From Brachionus rotundiformis (taxonomy: Eukaryota; Rotifera; Eurotatoria; Ploima; Brachionidae), in contig JAESIW010000180.1 in NCBI GenBank assembly GCA_016802295.1, positions 4,199,975 through 4,263,974 on the forward strand: DNA of 64,000 bases, written 5' to 3'. Both the position numbers and the translations under genes were made by a program. Shown one piece after another: positions 39,080-51,348 of the stretch. The notes below the pieces were generated by a model. The model did no database searches and was not told where the DNA came from. It saw only the letters and a list, made by a program, of their open reading frames with translations. Position 1 is the first letter of the stretch; each line of letters begins with the position of its first letter.

Positions 39080-39190
39080 CGTGATACTGGTTTGTTGTCG
39101 CTTGTATCTTGTATTGTAAATAGTAAAAGATACATGTCAATAAAAATTACCTCAATTTTTGTGTGTCAGCGACAAGCAACTGGTATCACG
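39080..39190 (+). repeat. Nested inverted repeat
   Basis: Outer arms 39080-39102 and 39168-39190 are 23 bases each, with 19 complementary matches by my count (CGTGATAC...TTGTCGCT). An inner pair TGTATCTT (39103-39110) and AAGATACA (39127-39134) is perfect. The transcript would fold into a two-tier hairpin. Confidence 0.75.
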
Positions 39191-39314
39191 ACCGGTCGGG
39201 TCTGACGGCTATTTTTTCAATTGTAAAAACAGAGGAGCAACTTGGCTATTCCCGGTTTATGATTGAACAGAATAGGATCATTTTTAAGACCTTTTTTTAG
39301 TAATTTTTCTAAAC

Positions 39315-39370
39315 TCAAAAATTCGATTTTACCATTGTGCTCGCCTTACACTGAGCTACAGTCGCAGAGC
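39315..39370 (-). repeat. tRNA-derived (SINE-like) remnant
   Basis: On the minus strand, TAGCTCAGTGTAAGGCGAGC matches a pol III A box and D arm. About 32 bases later ATCGAATTTTTG resembles a weak B box. There is no anticodon arm, so it is not a working tRNA. A SINE fragment or tRNA pseudogene is the likeliest origin. Confidence 0.3.
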
Positions 39371-39837
39371 TATGTAAATTTTTGATCAATTGACTTATAA
39401 ATGAATCAAGACTTAAACTTTTGTTTAAAAAAATTTATTTATTTATATTTCTGAACTTTTTTTCCAAAGAGAAGACCGGTTATTGGGTCTCGGGTCGATT
39501 ATATGTTTCTGACTCTGCTTGGAACCGGTCGCCTCTTGAACCAAAAATTTACACTTTTCTCGATTTGTTCTCTTCTCTTAAATGTAAATTGAATTTTTTA
39601 CTATTTCTTTTTATTTTTACACTGATCGCATTCAATTATTTTTTTGTTTTTGTGTATTTTCTTTGTTGTACATGGAGCGCAGTCAGTGTTATGAATGAAC
39701 AAGAAGAATGGAAATCCGTCGGCACCAATTGGATCCAAATTGAATTTTTTTGTTTACAGAAATTACAAGTCCTCTACAATTTTAAACTTCATAATCTAGA
39801 ATTTGAAAACAACATGATACTTTTTAAAATGTATTAA

Positions 39838-42085
39838 AAATCACACAAAAATTTTTAGAAAAAAAAAAAAAAATTTTTTTATTTAAAATGATCCACTTTT
39901 AAAAATTTTTTGATAGGTGTGTGATACGGTTGTGTTAATCTAAAAACCTGATATAATTCCTGATATAAATCTAAACTCTTTCTTCTTACTTTCTTTTTAT
40001 TTGTAAATTTTTCTTTTTTCCTCATTTTCTTTCACTTTACATTTCTTTGTTATTTTTTTACTTTTTTTTGTCTAGTCAATTTTTTAAAAAATTTGTTATT
40101 TTTTTTTCGTGAAATTTTTTAAATTTGGATGTTCAACAAAAAAAAGTAAAAAAATCAAGTCAAATGTGAAAACAACGACCAAATTATCTTTTTGAACAAA
40201 TGATTGTGTATTATGCGAACAAATGTATTAATCACTTTTTAATGCCTTCAAAACTTTTTTAAAAATGGAATTTTGAATAAAAAAATAAAAAAAAAATTTT
40301 TTTTAAATATTCCTTAATTTGATTATTATTAGCTGAATGCCCATTAAGTTAGAATCCTAAAATTAACTTATCTTCATATTTATCAATAAGTTTTTGGCGT
40401 AATTAATACTATTAAAATTTTTTTTGGGCTAGAAATCTCCATTTCGTATCAATAGACTTTTATTAAAAAGTTAGTTTTATTATTTACAAGACACGCATTA
40501 CCAGATCCTAACAAATTCGGCTAGTTAGAAAATAAAGTTTTATTATAAATCTAATTTTAAAATATCAATTTTGATTCTATTTATTTAAAAAATGAAAATT
40601 TGAGCAAAAATTAAAAGATTTAAAAAAAAAGAAAAATTTAAATTAAAAAGAAAAAAAATTTCTCATAAAAAAAATTTAGATTAACTTAATGCGAATTTGT
40701 TTACATAGTACAATATTAGCAAAAAAATTAAGAGAGAAAAGATTTCTAGTTGTCGTATCGACATATTTGAAAAACTAAATTTGATATTTTGCTTTTATCT
40801 TTTCCTTTAAAAATTTTTTATAAAATTTTGGTGGTTTTGTCGTTTTTTTGGTTGACTTTCCATGTTTTTAAATTCATAGTTTTGCAAAAATCTATCTGGT
40901 CTCCAATATCAAGAATCTCGGATAAGAACTCCTTATCGTAAGAGTTTTTTGCCAATTCGATAATTACCATTTTAACTTACTATATTATTTAAATCAAAAA
41001 CTCGTTGTTTGATTTCAGAAGCATTTGTTGATTTTTTTAAATTAATAATCTGTTTCTCTAAAATTAGCGAATACCAGTAATTTTAATCAATTTCTTGATA
41101 AAAATCATGATATATTTGTTATACACTTTTGTTTTCTTAAAGCCAAAATAATAAAACTAACTTATGAATAAAAATTTCTTTCCAAAAATTTGGTAAATGA
41201 TAATGATTTGTATTTATTTGTGAATTTAAAGTCTCTTTAAGATTTTAAATCTAAGAATTATGGAATCCTACCTTTAAGTACAAGATGTTCAAAATCAATG
41301 GTATTAATTAAATGAAAAACTTATTGATGAACTTGACTAGACTAAATAATTTGAGACTTGTCCATAAATTAAAAAGGTTCCAGCAGATACATTTTTTGAC
41401 CAATTAAGTTGTGTCCATTGGAACGCTCTTTCACATAATTCAATATCTGCCAAACCGGTTAGCAGCTTTAAAGCTTGAATGCACAGAGAAATGTTTGACC
41501 TGCGCAACGACTGAAGCAAACAAAGAGGACCAAACGCATCACGAGTTGGTTTAGGTTAACCTAAATAGCAATTTTTTTCACTGCTAAAATGATAACTCAA
41601 GAACTAATCAAGAAAATAATAAGTAATTTGTCATACAACTTCCTTTCTAATGATATAATAGCTAATTAAGGTTGGCATTGCTGTAGATACTACAACATAT
41701 TGATTATACATATATTTTAACCGAATTCAACAATTAAATTTGTAGATATGGTAATTCTAAGATTTTAAGTATTTTTTTTTATATCAATTTAACTTACCAA
41801 GGAGTACAAAAATTTCAATCTTAAAAATAATTATTTTCAAAATATCATTGGTAATAGGATGACTTATTTGAAAAAAATTTGTGAGTTTATTCTGAAAATT
41901 TTTTATTTAAATTAATAAACAACATTTGAATTCAAAAAATACATTAATTTAAGTTATAAAAATGATTAGTAAAAATACCATATTTTGATGGCTTTTTAAA
42001 TGGTATCTACCTTATTAAAACTTTGTAATACAAGAAAAAAATTCAATCATACTAATCTAAAAAAATTCTGAAAAAAAGTGAAATT
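39838..42085. other. Gene-free AT-rich region
   Basis: Contains long A and T runs (39855-39885, 40285-40310, 40620-40680). No supportable gene. A minus-strand frame at 41337-41519 (MLQSLRRSNISLC...) shows no family match. Confidence 0.6.
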
Positions 42086-45000
42086 TTAATTGTTTGTTAA
42101 ACTTTTTAAACATTCTAAATTAGAGTCATCTGAGCAGGCACATTGACGTGTATGATCTGGACGCGGTAAGCACAATTGATTACAACCACCGTTTGTTCTA
42201 TCACAAGCATTGCTACCTTTTTGACACGAATTTTTAACAGCTACAACACCATAAACTCTTCCGTTTCCGCCTTGAGCCAGCTTCATAGGCATTCCAATAT
42301 TACCATCCTTGTCTACATTCTGAATTTCTTTCCTTGATTGTCAATTTAATTTATAATATTTTATGTCATAATCTAAACTTACTTTGACCAATCTGACCAG
42401 TAAATATTTGATCTTACTTCAGTTAAGTCAAACGGATAAATTGAATTGATCTGAGTGACAACTCGTCTATTTGAACCATCTTTTTCAACACATTCAATTT
42501 TTTTAGTTTTGGCATCACCCCAGCAAACTTCTTGTCTTTTCTGATCAAAATATAAACCATTTGGCACACCTAAATCACTGCTAACAATAACTTTACGATG
42601 AGTTCCATCCATATTTGATCGTTCAATTTTAGGATTTTTTCTATTCCAATCAGTCCAAAATATGTATCCATCGATTGGATCTACAGCAATTCCTCTGGGA
42701 TTATTCAAATGCGACCGGATTAGCACTTTTCTATATTTTCCATCTAAAGATACAACTTCAATTGTTCTTGTTTCAGAGTCCGTAAAGTACATATTTCTGC
42801 TAATCCAATCTATAGCCAAACCTTCAGCAGATTTTACATTTTGTAAAACTACTGAATAATTTGAACCATCTAAACGTATTCTGTTGATCACTTTGCCACT
42901 TACGTCAGTCCAGTAAATGAATTGTTCATGGCAATCATAAGCTACTCCAACTGCTGTTTGACCTGGTATGTAAACAATTCGATTTTTTATTGGAATAGAT
43001 TTATCCTCATCTTGTTTAAATGATAATTTGTGTAGAGACGAACCCTGGGCGTATACAAGATATAAACCAAAGGATTCGTCAATATAACACTTTCCACGTA
43101 ACCCATTTCCTTCAAATCCACTTCGACATTTACAGATGTAATCATTAGCTTTAAAATCATAGACACAGTCTGCATTTAGATCGCATATTTCATGTGGAGG
43201 ACGGTTTCGACATGAATCTTTAAATAATTTACATTAATTTTATTTAATTAAACTTAATTAAATTTAATTAAACTTTTCAATTATCCTAAAAAATAATTAA
43301 GTAATAATAATTAAGTAGTAACATAGAGGTATAACCTTTTAATAAAATTCATAATTGTAATTAAATAATTCTTGATCGAAAATTAATTCTTGTTATTTTT
43401 AAATCATTTAAATTTTTATTACATTCCGAAGTAATCCGAAGTAAAAAAATTAAAATGATACTGAAAAACATTGATAGAAGATAAGTTTTGCCATCGTTAA
43501 AAATACAACCAAAGTTCAATATGAAGTTTTTTATTTATCTTTGTCATTACAATACTTTTAACATTATTAATTTGATTGTTTAACAAAATCTCAAATTGGC
43601 CACTCAAAGATATAAAAATAATACTAATGATATTCCACTTAAATAACTAATGAAAAAAAATCAAATTTTAATTATTAAAAAAGTTTCTCAATTTTTTTAA
43701 AATCATGTTTATATAACTAATAGCCAAGTATCATGCATAATTCTCCATCTATTTTATATTTTTTTAAAGTTAACCAAATATATAAATTAGGCTAAATGTT
43801 GAATAATGACTATAAAAAATTCTGCAATAAATTATATAATTAAAATTTGACCATAAAAACCAATTTTCTTAGATTTTTAAACAAATTTAGATAATATATA
43901 TGTATATTTTATGATAGATTTTAAAAAGCTCTAAAAAAAATTACTTATGGCTGCACATTGAAATCCGTCTCCAGTAAATCCTGGTTTACATTTACAAAAG
44001 TGTCGATTATTTCTTTCATCAAGCAAACACTCAGCATTTTGGTGACAATTTTGGAGAACATTACAAGATTGAATATCTTTTACACAATCATAACCATTTC
44101 CAATATATCCATTTGAGCAAACACATCTGTACTGCAGGGTAATGATATCAGGTATGCACATGGCATTTTGATTGCAATTATTCAAAACGTCACAAGTTTG
44201 AGTTGTACACATATAGCCATCACCAAAAAATCCTGGCAAACATTTGCATTCATAGTTGCCTTGAGATGATAGTTCACACCGAGCATTCTCGTTGCAGTTT
44301 GAGAACTCGTTACATGGCAAGGGAACGCATCGTTTAGTAAAGTCTTCCATAAAACCGGGCTTACATCTACACTCTTGCTTGCCTGATTGATAATTAGCTA
44401 CACAGTAAGAATTTTCTGGACAAACGCAACCTGCGTCCGGCTTGCATTCAAAACCATCTCCTACAAAGCCATCTTTGCATACACACTGCTTTAAGCTATC
44501 TGACTCAATACAATTGGCGTTAGAGTCGCACATTCTACAGTCTAAATCATACATGCACTTTTTGCCATTTCCTTTATACGGAGATCTACATTGACATTCA
44601 AAATGACCTACCAAATTGTAGCATATTGCATTCAAATCACAGTCAGACTCGCCAGTCTCACATTCATTAACATCATAACAATTAGTTCCGTCACCTTCAA
44701 AACCCACCTTACATACACATGTATAATTGTTTGGAGCATCCAAATCAGTTATACATTCAGCATAAATACTACATGAATTTGTCTCACATGGATCATCTGT
44801 CACATCTTTTGGATACATGAAATTTGCAGAACTAAATCGTACCAAATTATCACCTTTGATGTACTTGATATAAACTCCTTTTGAATTTATTCTAACTGTA
44901 GAACTTGTGTAATCTCTTTGATGTGGACATTCAGAAAATGTTATATCATCATTAAAATAAATTTTGAAAGAAGTAAATGATTGGGAATTTCTAATAGATG

Positions 45001-47501
45001 TCACTTGGTAGTCTAATTCACCATAGCTTCTAACAAATCCTTGACCAGCATGCGAATATTCTTGTTTAAAGTCTTTATAAACAATTTGAGCATCTGGATC
45101 AATATTTGGAACATCTCCGTCTATTTCTGTATGAACATTTATAGTTTTTCCATCTTCATTAATTCCGAAAAATTCTTGTTTAATTGTAACAGAGCTTGTT
45201 TGTTGAGAGTATTCGTTTAAAAAGTTAAGTGTACAAACTCGAGAAAATTGACCACCAGTTAGCTGAAAGCCATTCTTTATCTCAACATTTGAATCAAGAC
45301 CATTTCGACCGGCGAATAGCCAGTTAATCGGACTTGCTAAACTAATTAGCACTTGAAAAGAGCCAGCTAAATTAGGGGGGATCTTTCCAATTGCCAAAAA
45401 GTTTCTTGAATCTGAAGAATGAGTCAAAACATAAGAATTAAAATCCAATTCTTCTAAATTTTGATTGTTAATTCGCGCTGAAATTTTTCCTTGAATCAAG
45501 ACTGGGTTGGATTCTGGCATACAATATTTTCCATTTCCCACATAGCCTTCTAAACAAACGCAACATTCACCATTAGTTTCATGCTGTAGCTCACAAGTGG
45601 CGTAAACACTGCATTCTTCACAGCGTTCTGTGTGCAAAAGTTTCCTATGAGTAGTGGTTTCGGGGTAAAATGGAATATCAGTAGTGTAGTCAGGGTTTGA
45701 TTGACTTGGTCCATTTGATCGGCATTCAAATCCATTTCCATTAAAACCAGGATTACACTCACAAACTTCTGAACCATATTCGTTCTTTACGCATCTAGCA
45801 TTTGTGTGGCATTTCGAACATATATCCTCATCTTGCTCTGGTAATTCACAAACTCTTCCATCACCAACTCTTGGAGGTACACACATACACTCATAATAAC
45901 CAAGTAAGTTAACACATTGTGCAGTTTCTGAGCAAAATGTTGTTCCTTCTTTGCATTCATCAACATCAGCACATTCAGTACCCTCTCCATCGAACCCAGG
46001 CTTACATTGACAATAGTATCCATTCTCAGTTTCAGAATCATTTATACACTCAGCAAATATGCTACAATCATTCGAGTCGCAAGCATCCTGGATCGGATCA
46101 TCTAATGGCTTAATGAAATTCCTTGACGAAAATCTTACTTGTCCTTCATTTTGAGTATAAGAAACTGTCAATCGTTTGGTAGATACTTTGGTTGACGCAG
46201 ATCCTGTTAATAAAGTTTCCTCATGAGCACCTTTGCAAACTTTAAAATTAATTCTTTCAAAATGCTCTATTCGATGGTTTTTGTGATCATTTGAATTATT
46301 AATGGAAATGAGTTTGTAATTTAAAGAACCTCTGGCGGTTATTTCCTTATGTGTATCACTATTTTCTTGCTGGGAGTTGTAATGGTACTCTTGGTCATAG
46401 TCTAGGTAAAAAACTTGTTCGTGATCGTTCAATTGAGGCAGGTTGCCTTCAACAAAAGTATTAAGATGAATTTCTTGGCTATTTTGACTGAAGCCGGTAA
46501 AATTTTGCTTAATAAAAAGAGTGCCTATTATCTCTCCATTTTCGTCAAAGAAAGTGGCATCTGACTGACGAGTAAAAACTGCACCTGTAAGCACAAAACC
46601 ATTAAGGGAATTTTGGTTAGAATCATCAGCAAATAACCAATGTATAGGTGACACAAGAGGCAGAATTTGGGTCATTTTTGATCCAAGTGATTTGGGAATT
46701 TGGCCCAAAGCAATGTAATTTCGTGCATCTAATGGCTGAGTGTGAACATAAGAGTATATTTGCAGATCAGAAAAATCTACATTGTTTAAGCGACCGTGGA
46801 CGCGTCCGGTTATTATTACTGACTTTTTGTTTTCCAGACAATTAACACCATTTCCTGTGTAGTCCAATTTACATTTGCAGCATGGTTCATTTATATCAAA
46901 TGAAGTGCAAATGGCATGCTCGTGACATGTTTGGTTACAAACTTTTTCTTTGGAAAAAATTTTAATAATATTTTTTAAAATTCTATTATATTTTACTATA
47001 GAGAGTAAAATAGAGCTTATAAATTCTAAAAAATATTTTCCAATTGAATAATGGCTAAATTTTCAGATTAAAAATTAAATGCTCTTGTTTCTTAAACGGT
47101 TTATTTTAGTAACTTAAAAAAGTATAATAATGGATGTTTTCATTCTATTAATTTTCTAAGATTAAATTCTTGTTTTCTTTGATCAAATGTTAAAAATTTG
47201 TCATTTAAATTTAATTAATTGATTTTAAATTTCAAAAATCGGATTTTACGATGATTTATTATTTTATGTAGTTTATTATAATTAAAATTATGTATTAAGT
47301 CAATATCTTTCAACTATCTCAATTTTAAAGAAATTAAAAAAAATAGTAAAATTCTCTAAATAGGATTCTAAATAATTAATATAATTAGATAAGCTAATTA
47401 AAATTCTCTTTTTTCAGGCAAAAAAATTAAAAAAAGGTGATATTACCAGTGATAGTTAGAGAAATACTGATCCATAATATAACAAAAAGAATTAAATTCA
47501 T
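42086..47501 (-). CDS. Nidogen-like secreted protein with duplicated G2 module
   Basis: Four exons on the minus strand: 47501-47447, 46947-43945, 43217-42383 and 42332-42086, totalling 4,140 nt (1,379 aa). Exon 1 encodes a signal peptide (MNLILFVILWISISLTITG). Order: an EGF-like domain, nidogen G2 barrel (~60-305), three EGF, another EGF with a CC pair, a second G2 barrel (~490-735), seven EGF, one more EGF, a YWTD beta-propeller (FIYWTD, IFWTDW, IYWSDW; ~1066-1320) and a final EGF. G2 motifs include SYVHTQ/SYVLTH, SPIHWLFA/SPINWLFA, NGFVLTGAVFTRQ/NGFQLTGGQFSR and IKQNFTG/IKQEFFG. Nidogen bridges laminin (propeller) with collagen IV and perlecan (G2) in basement membranes. The N-terminal NIDO (G1) domain is absent, and the EGF-G2-EGF-EGF-EGF unit is present twice. 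Introns are 499, 727 and 50 nt; the two long ones hold nothing recognisable. Confidence 0.9.
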
Positions 47502-50500
47502 TTTGCCGTTTCAATTTGAACCATATATTGTATAGATAATTTTTAAATCTAAAATAAATTTGATTTAGCCAAGAGAAGTGCAAAAATAGATAGCTTCTAT
47601 AAATAAGTCTACGAATAAAGTTACAATTTTAATTAGAAAATATGATTGAATAGTGGGACTTGAGTGACAATCGTTGCAAAATATAAAATTATAACTAAAT
47701 CACTCCAATTTGCATTTGATGGACAGTATATGATTTCCAAGTTAAATTAACATACTAAGAAAAAAAATACAACTCGTTGAGGATTCGAATTAGTTCGAGT
47801 GCAAAACTAATCTAGACGACAATATATTTTAAAACTCTAAATCACAAATTTATAAATAACCCAAGCGAAAATTAGATTAAGAGAACTAATAACTTGAAAA
47901 GTTTCAGTTTCAAATTATGGAATAGCTGAATTATTGTGGCTTTAATGGACTCAGATCTTGTAAAGATTGACTTGATTCTTAGCTTAATTTAATTACAACA
48001 ATAAAGTTTGCGCAAGCTTACAATTACTTATTTTGATTAAATTTAAATTATTATATGCGTTCCAAATAATTAACTTTAGATTCTTAATAATTTCTTGTTT
48101 TATTCTTTAAAAGAAAAATCGAAAAAAATGAACCATAATTTTGAAAATATTCGAAAATTTCATTTTAATTTAAACAAGCTGAAATAATTATTTGATTATA
48201 TTATTATCAAAACGAGTTATCATTCATAGCTCTTCCTCAGGAGAAATCTAGTATCTATTGTGGTTCTTTTAATTATAGTCTTATTTTAAAAACAATAAAT
48301 GACAATCGGAATGAATCAGATTGTTGATTGATTTTTGAAAATCCTTACAATATTGACAATATAGTTAATATCTGATTTAATTTAAAGATATCAATTAGAA
48401 ATAAGATTTCCTAAATTTTGAAATATTTGCATATAATAATTAATTAAAAAAAAACTTTAAATATGGTTTCAAAGTGATGCAAATTGAAATAAAAATGGAA
48501 GATTAATTTTTAAAAAAGCATGACGATATCTAACGGGAAGCAAAGCAAGTTGGTTTAAAAAATTTGGCTAATTTGTATGGGCATAATGCTTAATTTAGCA
48601 TTTTTTAATCATCCTAATCATACAAAGACCTGATTTAATCTGTTTTTAAATCTTTAATTACAATTTTATACTTAATTAAGTCTTTCATTTATCAAATGAA
48701 TTAAACTAACTGTCTGAGTAAAATATTAGAAAAAAATTTTTGAAATAATCTAATGGGTTGTAAAGGATTTGTTTTCTTGCCACATAAAGATTAACTTCGA
48801 TTTCAATTGTTTAAATAAAAAAGGACAAGTTTATCTTTCATTTTTAGTTGTCTTAATGCTTAATAAAAAAATACTGAAAAAATCAAAATCAATGAAATAA
48901 TCCTTAAAATATTTTATTAAGATTAATTTAACTTAATATACATATCTGCAATCAATGCAAACAATATAATTGATTTGATATTAATTTTGATAGATATGAT
49001 TTTAAAGCCTGTTTTGGACACTTGTATTTAAATTTTAATCAATGTTTTAGAGCCTGTTAGAATAAATTTATAATTAGTATTTATTTTGTGTATGACACTC
49101 ATGTCCTGGAACCAAAATCCTATTATTTATTACACAGAAAAGATTTATTTCTAATTAACAAGGATTTTTAAAGCTTAGCGAACAAGATTCCTTTCTTGGT
49201 CTTAGATTAAAAATAAGATGCTTTTTTAATAACTTCTTTTTTGCATGCTTCTGCTTAATTCCAAGGATAATGCGACAATTTTTTATCTATACTAATGATT
49301 AATTTTCTTCTTCGAAAACAAACTGAAAATTCATAATGGTTTCAAATAAATGTTTTTTCAGAGCAGTGACTAAAAGCAGTAGTTAAATTTTCATTTCAAG
49401 GGTTTTAGATCGTGAAAAATGAGCTTGATGAATATTTAAGTCATAAATTAATTAAATTCTAAACTAAAACTTAATATATGTGGTAATAAAATGAATTTGT
49501 TTGTTTGAATAGATCCGAAAAAATCCATAAAAAAATTTTTAGATATTAAAAATCAATATTGAAGTACTTTTGATAATAGAAAACAGAATCTTTATTTTAG
49601 GCAGTTGTTGCCTTTTGACAAATTAATTTAGACGCAAATGCTTCACAAATATAAAAAATAGCTTAAAGACGTACTTAGGATAAAAAAATTCAGCTAAAAT
49701 CTTAAAACTTATTTAAGTCTAATACTCTATAAAGAGATTAATTTTCTATATAGATTTACAATAGAATTTTCAAAATTAATAAAATAAATTTCATTTTCCA
49801 GTAAAAAAAAACTTGAATTTTAAAAGTATGGTCATTTTAGGTTTAGTTAAAAAGAAAAACTAGGATAGTTATGATTAAATTGGTATTGCTTCTGGCAAAT
49901 GAGTATCTAGACTTAGACTTTAAACTTTAAATTTTAATTAAATTTAGCTTGATAAATAAAACAAACTACTAGATGTTTAAATTAAACTGTTCAAATAATG
50001 TTTATTTCTCTTAAATGCTTTGTTTAATATTAAATTTCGTTTCTTTATCTCAATTTAAATGCTTACTTAAGTGAAAAATAAGGAAATCCATTCAGCTATG
50101 TATTTCCAAATATTAAATTTCCGAATAAATGCCCAAAAATTCAGAACATGCTGATTCTAAATAATTAAAAAAAGCAAAAAAAAAAACTTATCATAAAAAT
50201 TAAAATTCTTAGAAATGTATTAAAATACTCTTAACCTAAAATCTCTATGATTCGTATCCTAGACTCGTTAGCTCGTGATTTCTTAAAAGCTTTTTAAACT
50301 TGAACAAATGAACTGCTAGCCTGTTACTTTTGTAGACTATTTAGCTGATGGTTTTAGATAAAAATTATTATCACTCTATTTTTGTCGTAAAATAATCGGT
50401 CAGGTACTAAAAGGCTTGATAAATAAATTTTTTCTTCGACAAACTTAAGTGTAGAATTTTTTTGAAATATATCACAAAATAGAAATATTTCAATTTAAAA

Positions 50501-51348
50501 TAGTAGCCATTTGAATAATAATTTCAACAAATGCCGTCATATGAAAACATATTTCAAGCAAATATTTAATTCTCGTAACCTATTTTTAATAAAAAAATCA
50601 CTAAGCGGTGAATTATTCAATTCCGAGATCAAGAGACACATATAAGTTTTGTTTGTTATTTTTAAAGAATTTACAAAATCAACCGAGTTTAGTTGTTACA
50701 CATTCTATTATTCATTTAGAGTAGCTTGATCTGTTTATATCCACTGGCTTGAAATTAAGAGTCATTAATAAAAATTCAACTCTTGCAATAAATATTTGTC
50801 TTTCACGACTTAAATTTAATTTTCAGTTTAAGTAATCATTAATTTGGTATTTATGAATTTTATTAATTTTATAATTAAAATTTTCACTGTATGACACAAC
50901 AATATTTTTGATAAAAATAAGATTAATTTACTCATTTATACAATGAATATTAAAAAAACTTTTCTAAAAATCTTGAAATGAAATCCACTTAAAGAAAGTG
51001 AAAAAAATTGAACAAAAAAAAAGCTAAATTAAGAAAAAATTTAGATTGAGAAAAATTATTAAATGATATTATAATGGTTGATTTTAATTGTAAGATTTTA
51101 AAATTCTGACTCTAAACAGAGTTAAAAAAAGAAATACGAAACTTAAAAATTTTTGTTTAAAAACAAATTAAAGTTCCAGACTGAATATTATCGAATTTAC
51201 TCTAAAACCTTAATTTTTTTTTAATTTGATAGCTTTTTATCATACTAAGATTATAAAAACCTTCAATAAAACGTGAAAGCAAATCATTTCTTTTAAAATA
51301 TTCTATTTAAATAAATAAAATTCAAGTATTTATAGAACTTTTTAAAAA
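47502..51348. other. Divergent intergenic region, nidogen-like / SLC13
   Basis: About 3.8 kb of AT-rich DNA between two divergent starts, so it should hold both promoters. I see no gene and no clear conserved element. Confidence 0.6.

Larger units (their letters stand above)
38425..39420. mobile_element. GC-richer repeat island, possible retroelement LTR
   Basis: Composition differs sharply from the surroundings. In order it has an inverted pair TGATAT/ATATCA at about 38450, a palindrome GTCGATTGGTCGAC (about 38607-38620), a TATA-like TATAAATCGG near 39024, two AATAAA signals (39040-39065) and a nested inverted repeat (39080-39190). The right arm ends in TGGTATCACGACC, reminiscent of a primer-binding site. 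Promoter, polyadenylation signals and then a PBS-like word is the order of an LTR. I found no second LTR, gag or pol, so a solo or truncated LTR is only a possibility. The minus-strand open frame at 38468-38650 is unrecognised. Confidence 0.33.

Noticed and set aside
39421..39837. Plus-strand 138-codon frame (TTG start) as a gene
   Set aside because: No ATG at its start, much of it Phe/Leu from T-rich DNA, no recognisable domain; it may hold TE debris.
42379..43175. Calling the propeller exon an LDL-receptor-related protein
   Set aside because: YWTD repeats occur in both families, but upstream exons in phase encode nidogen G2 barrels and no LDL-A modules.
44591..46113. Open frames on both strands overlapping the nidogen-like exon
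   Set aside because: Shadows of the long coding exon with no independent support.
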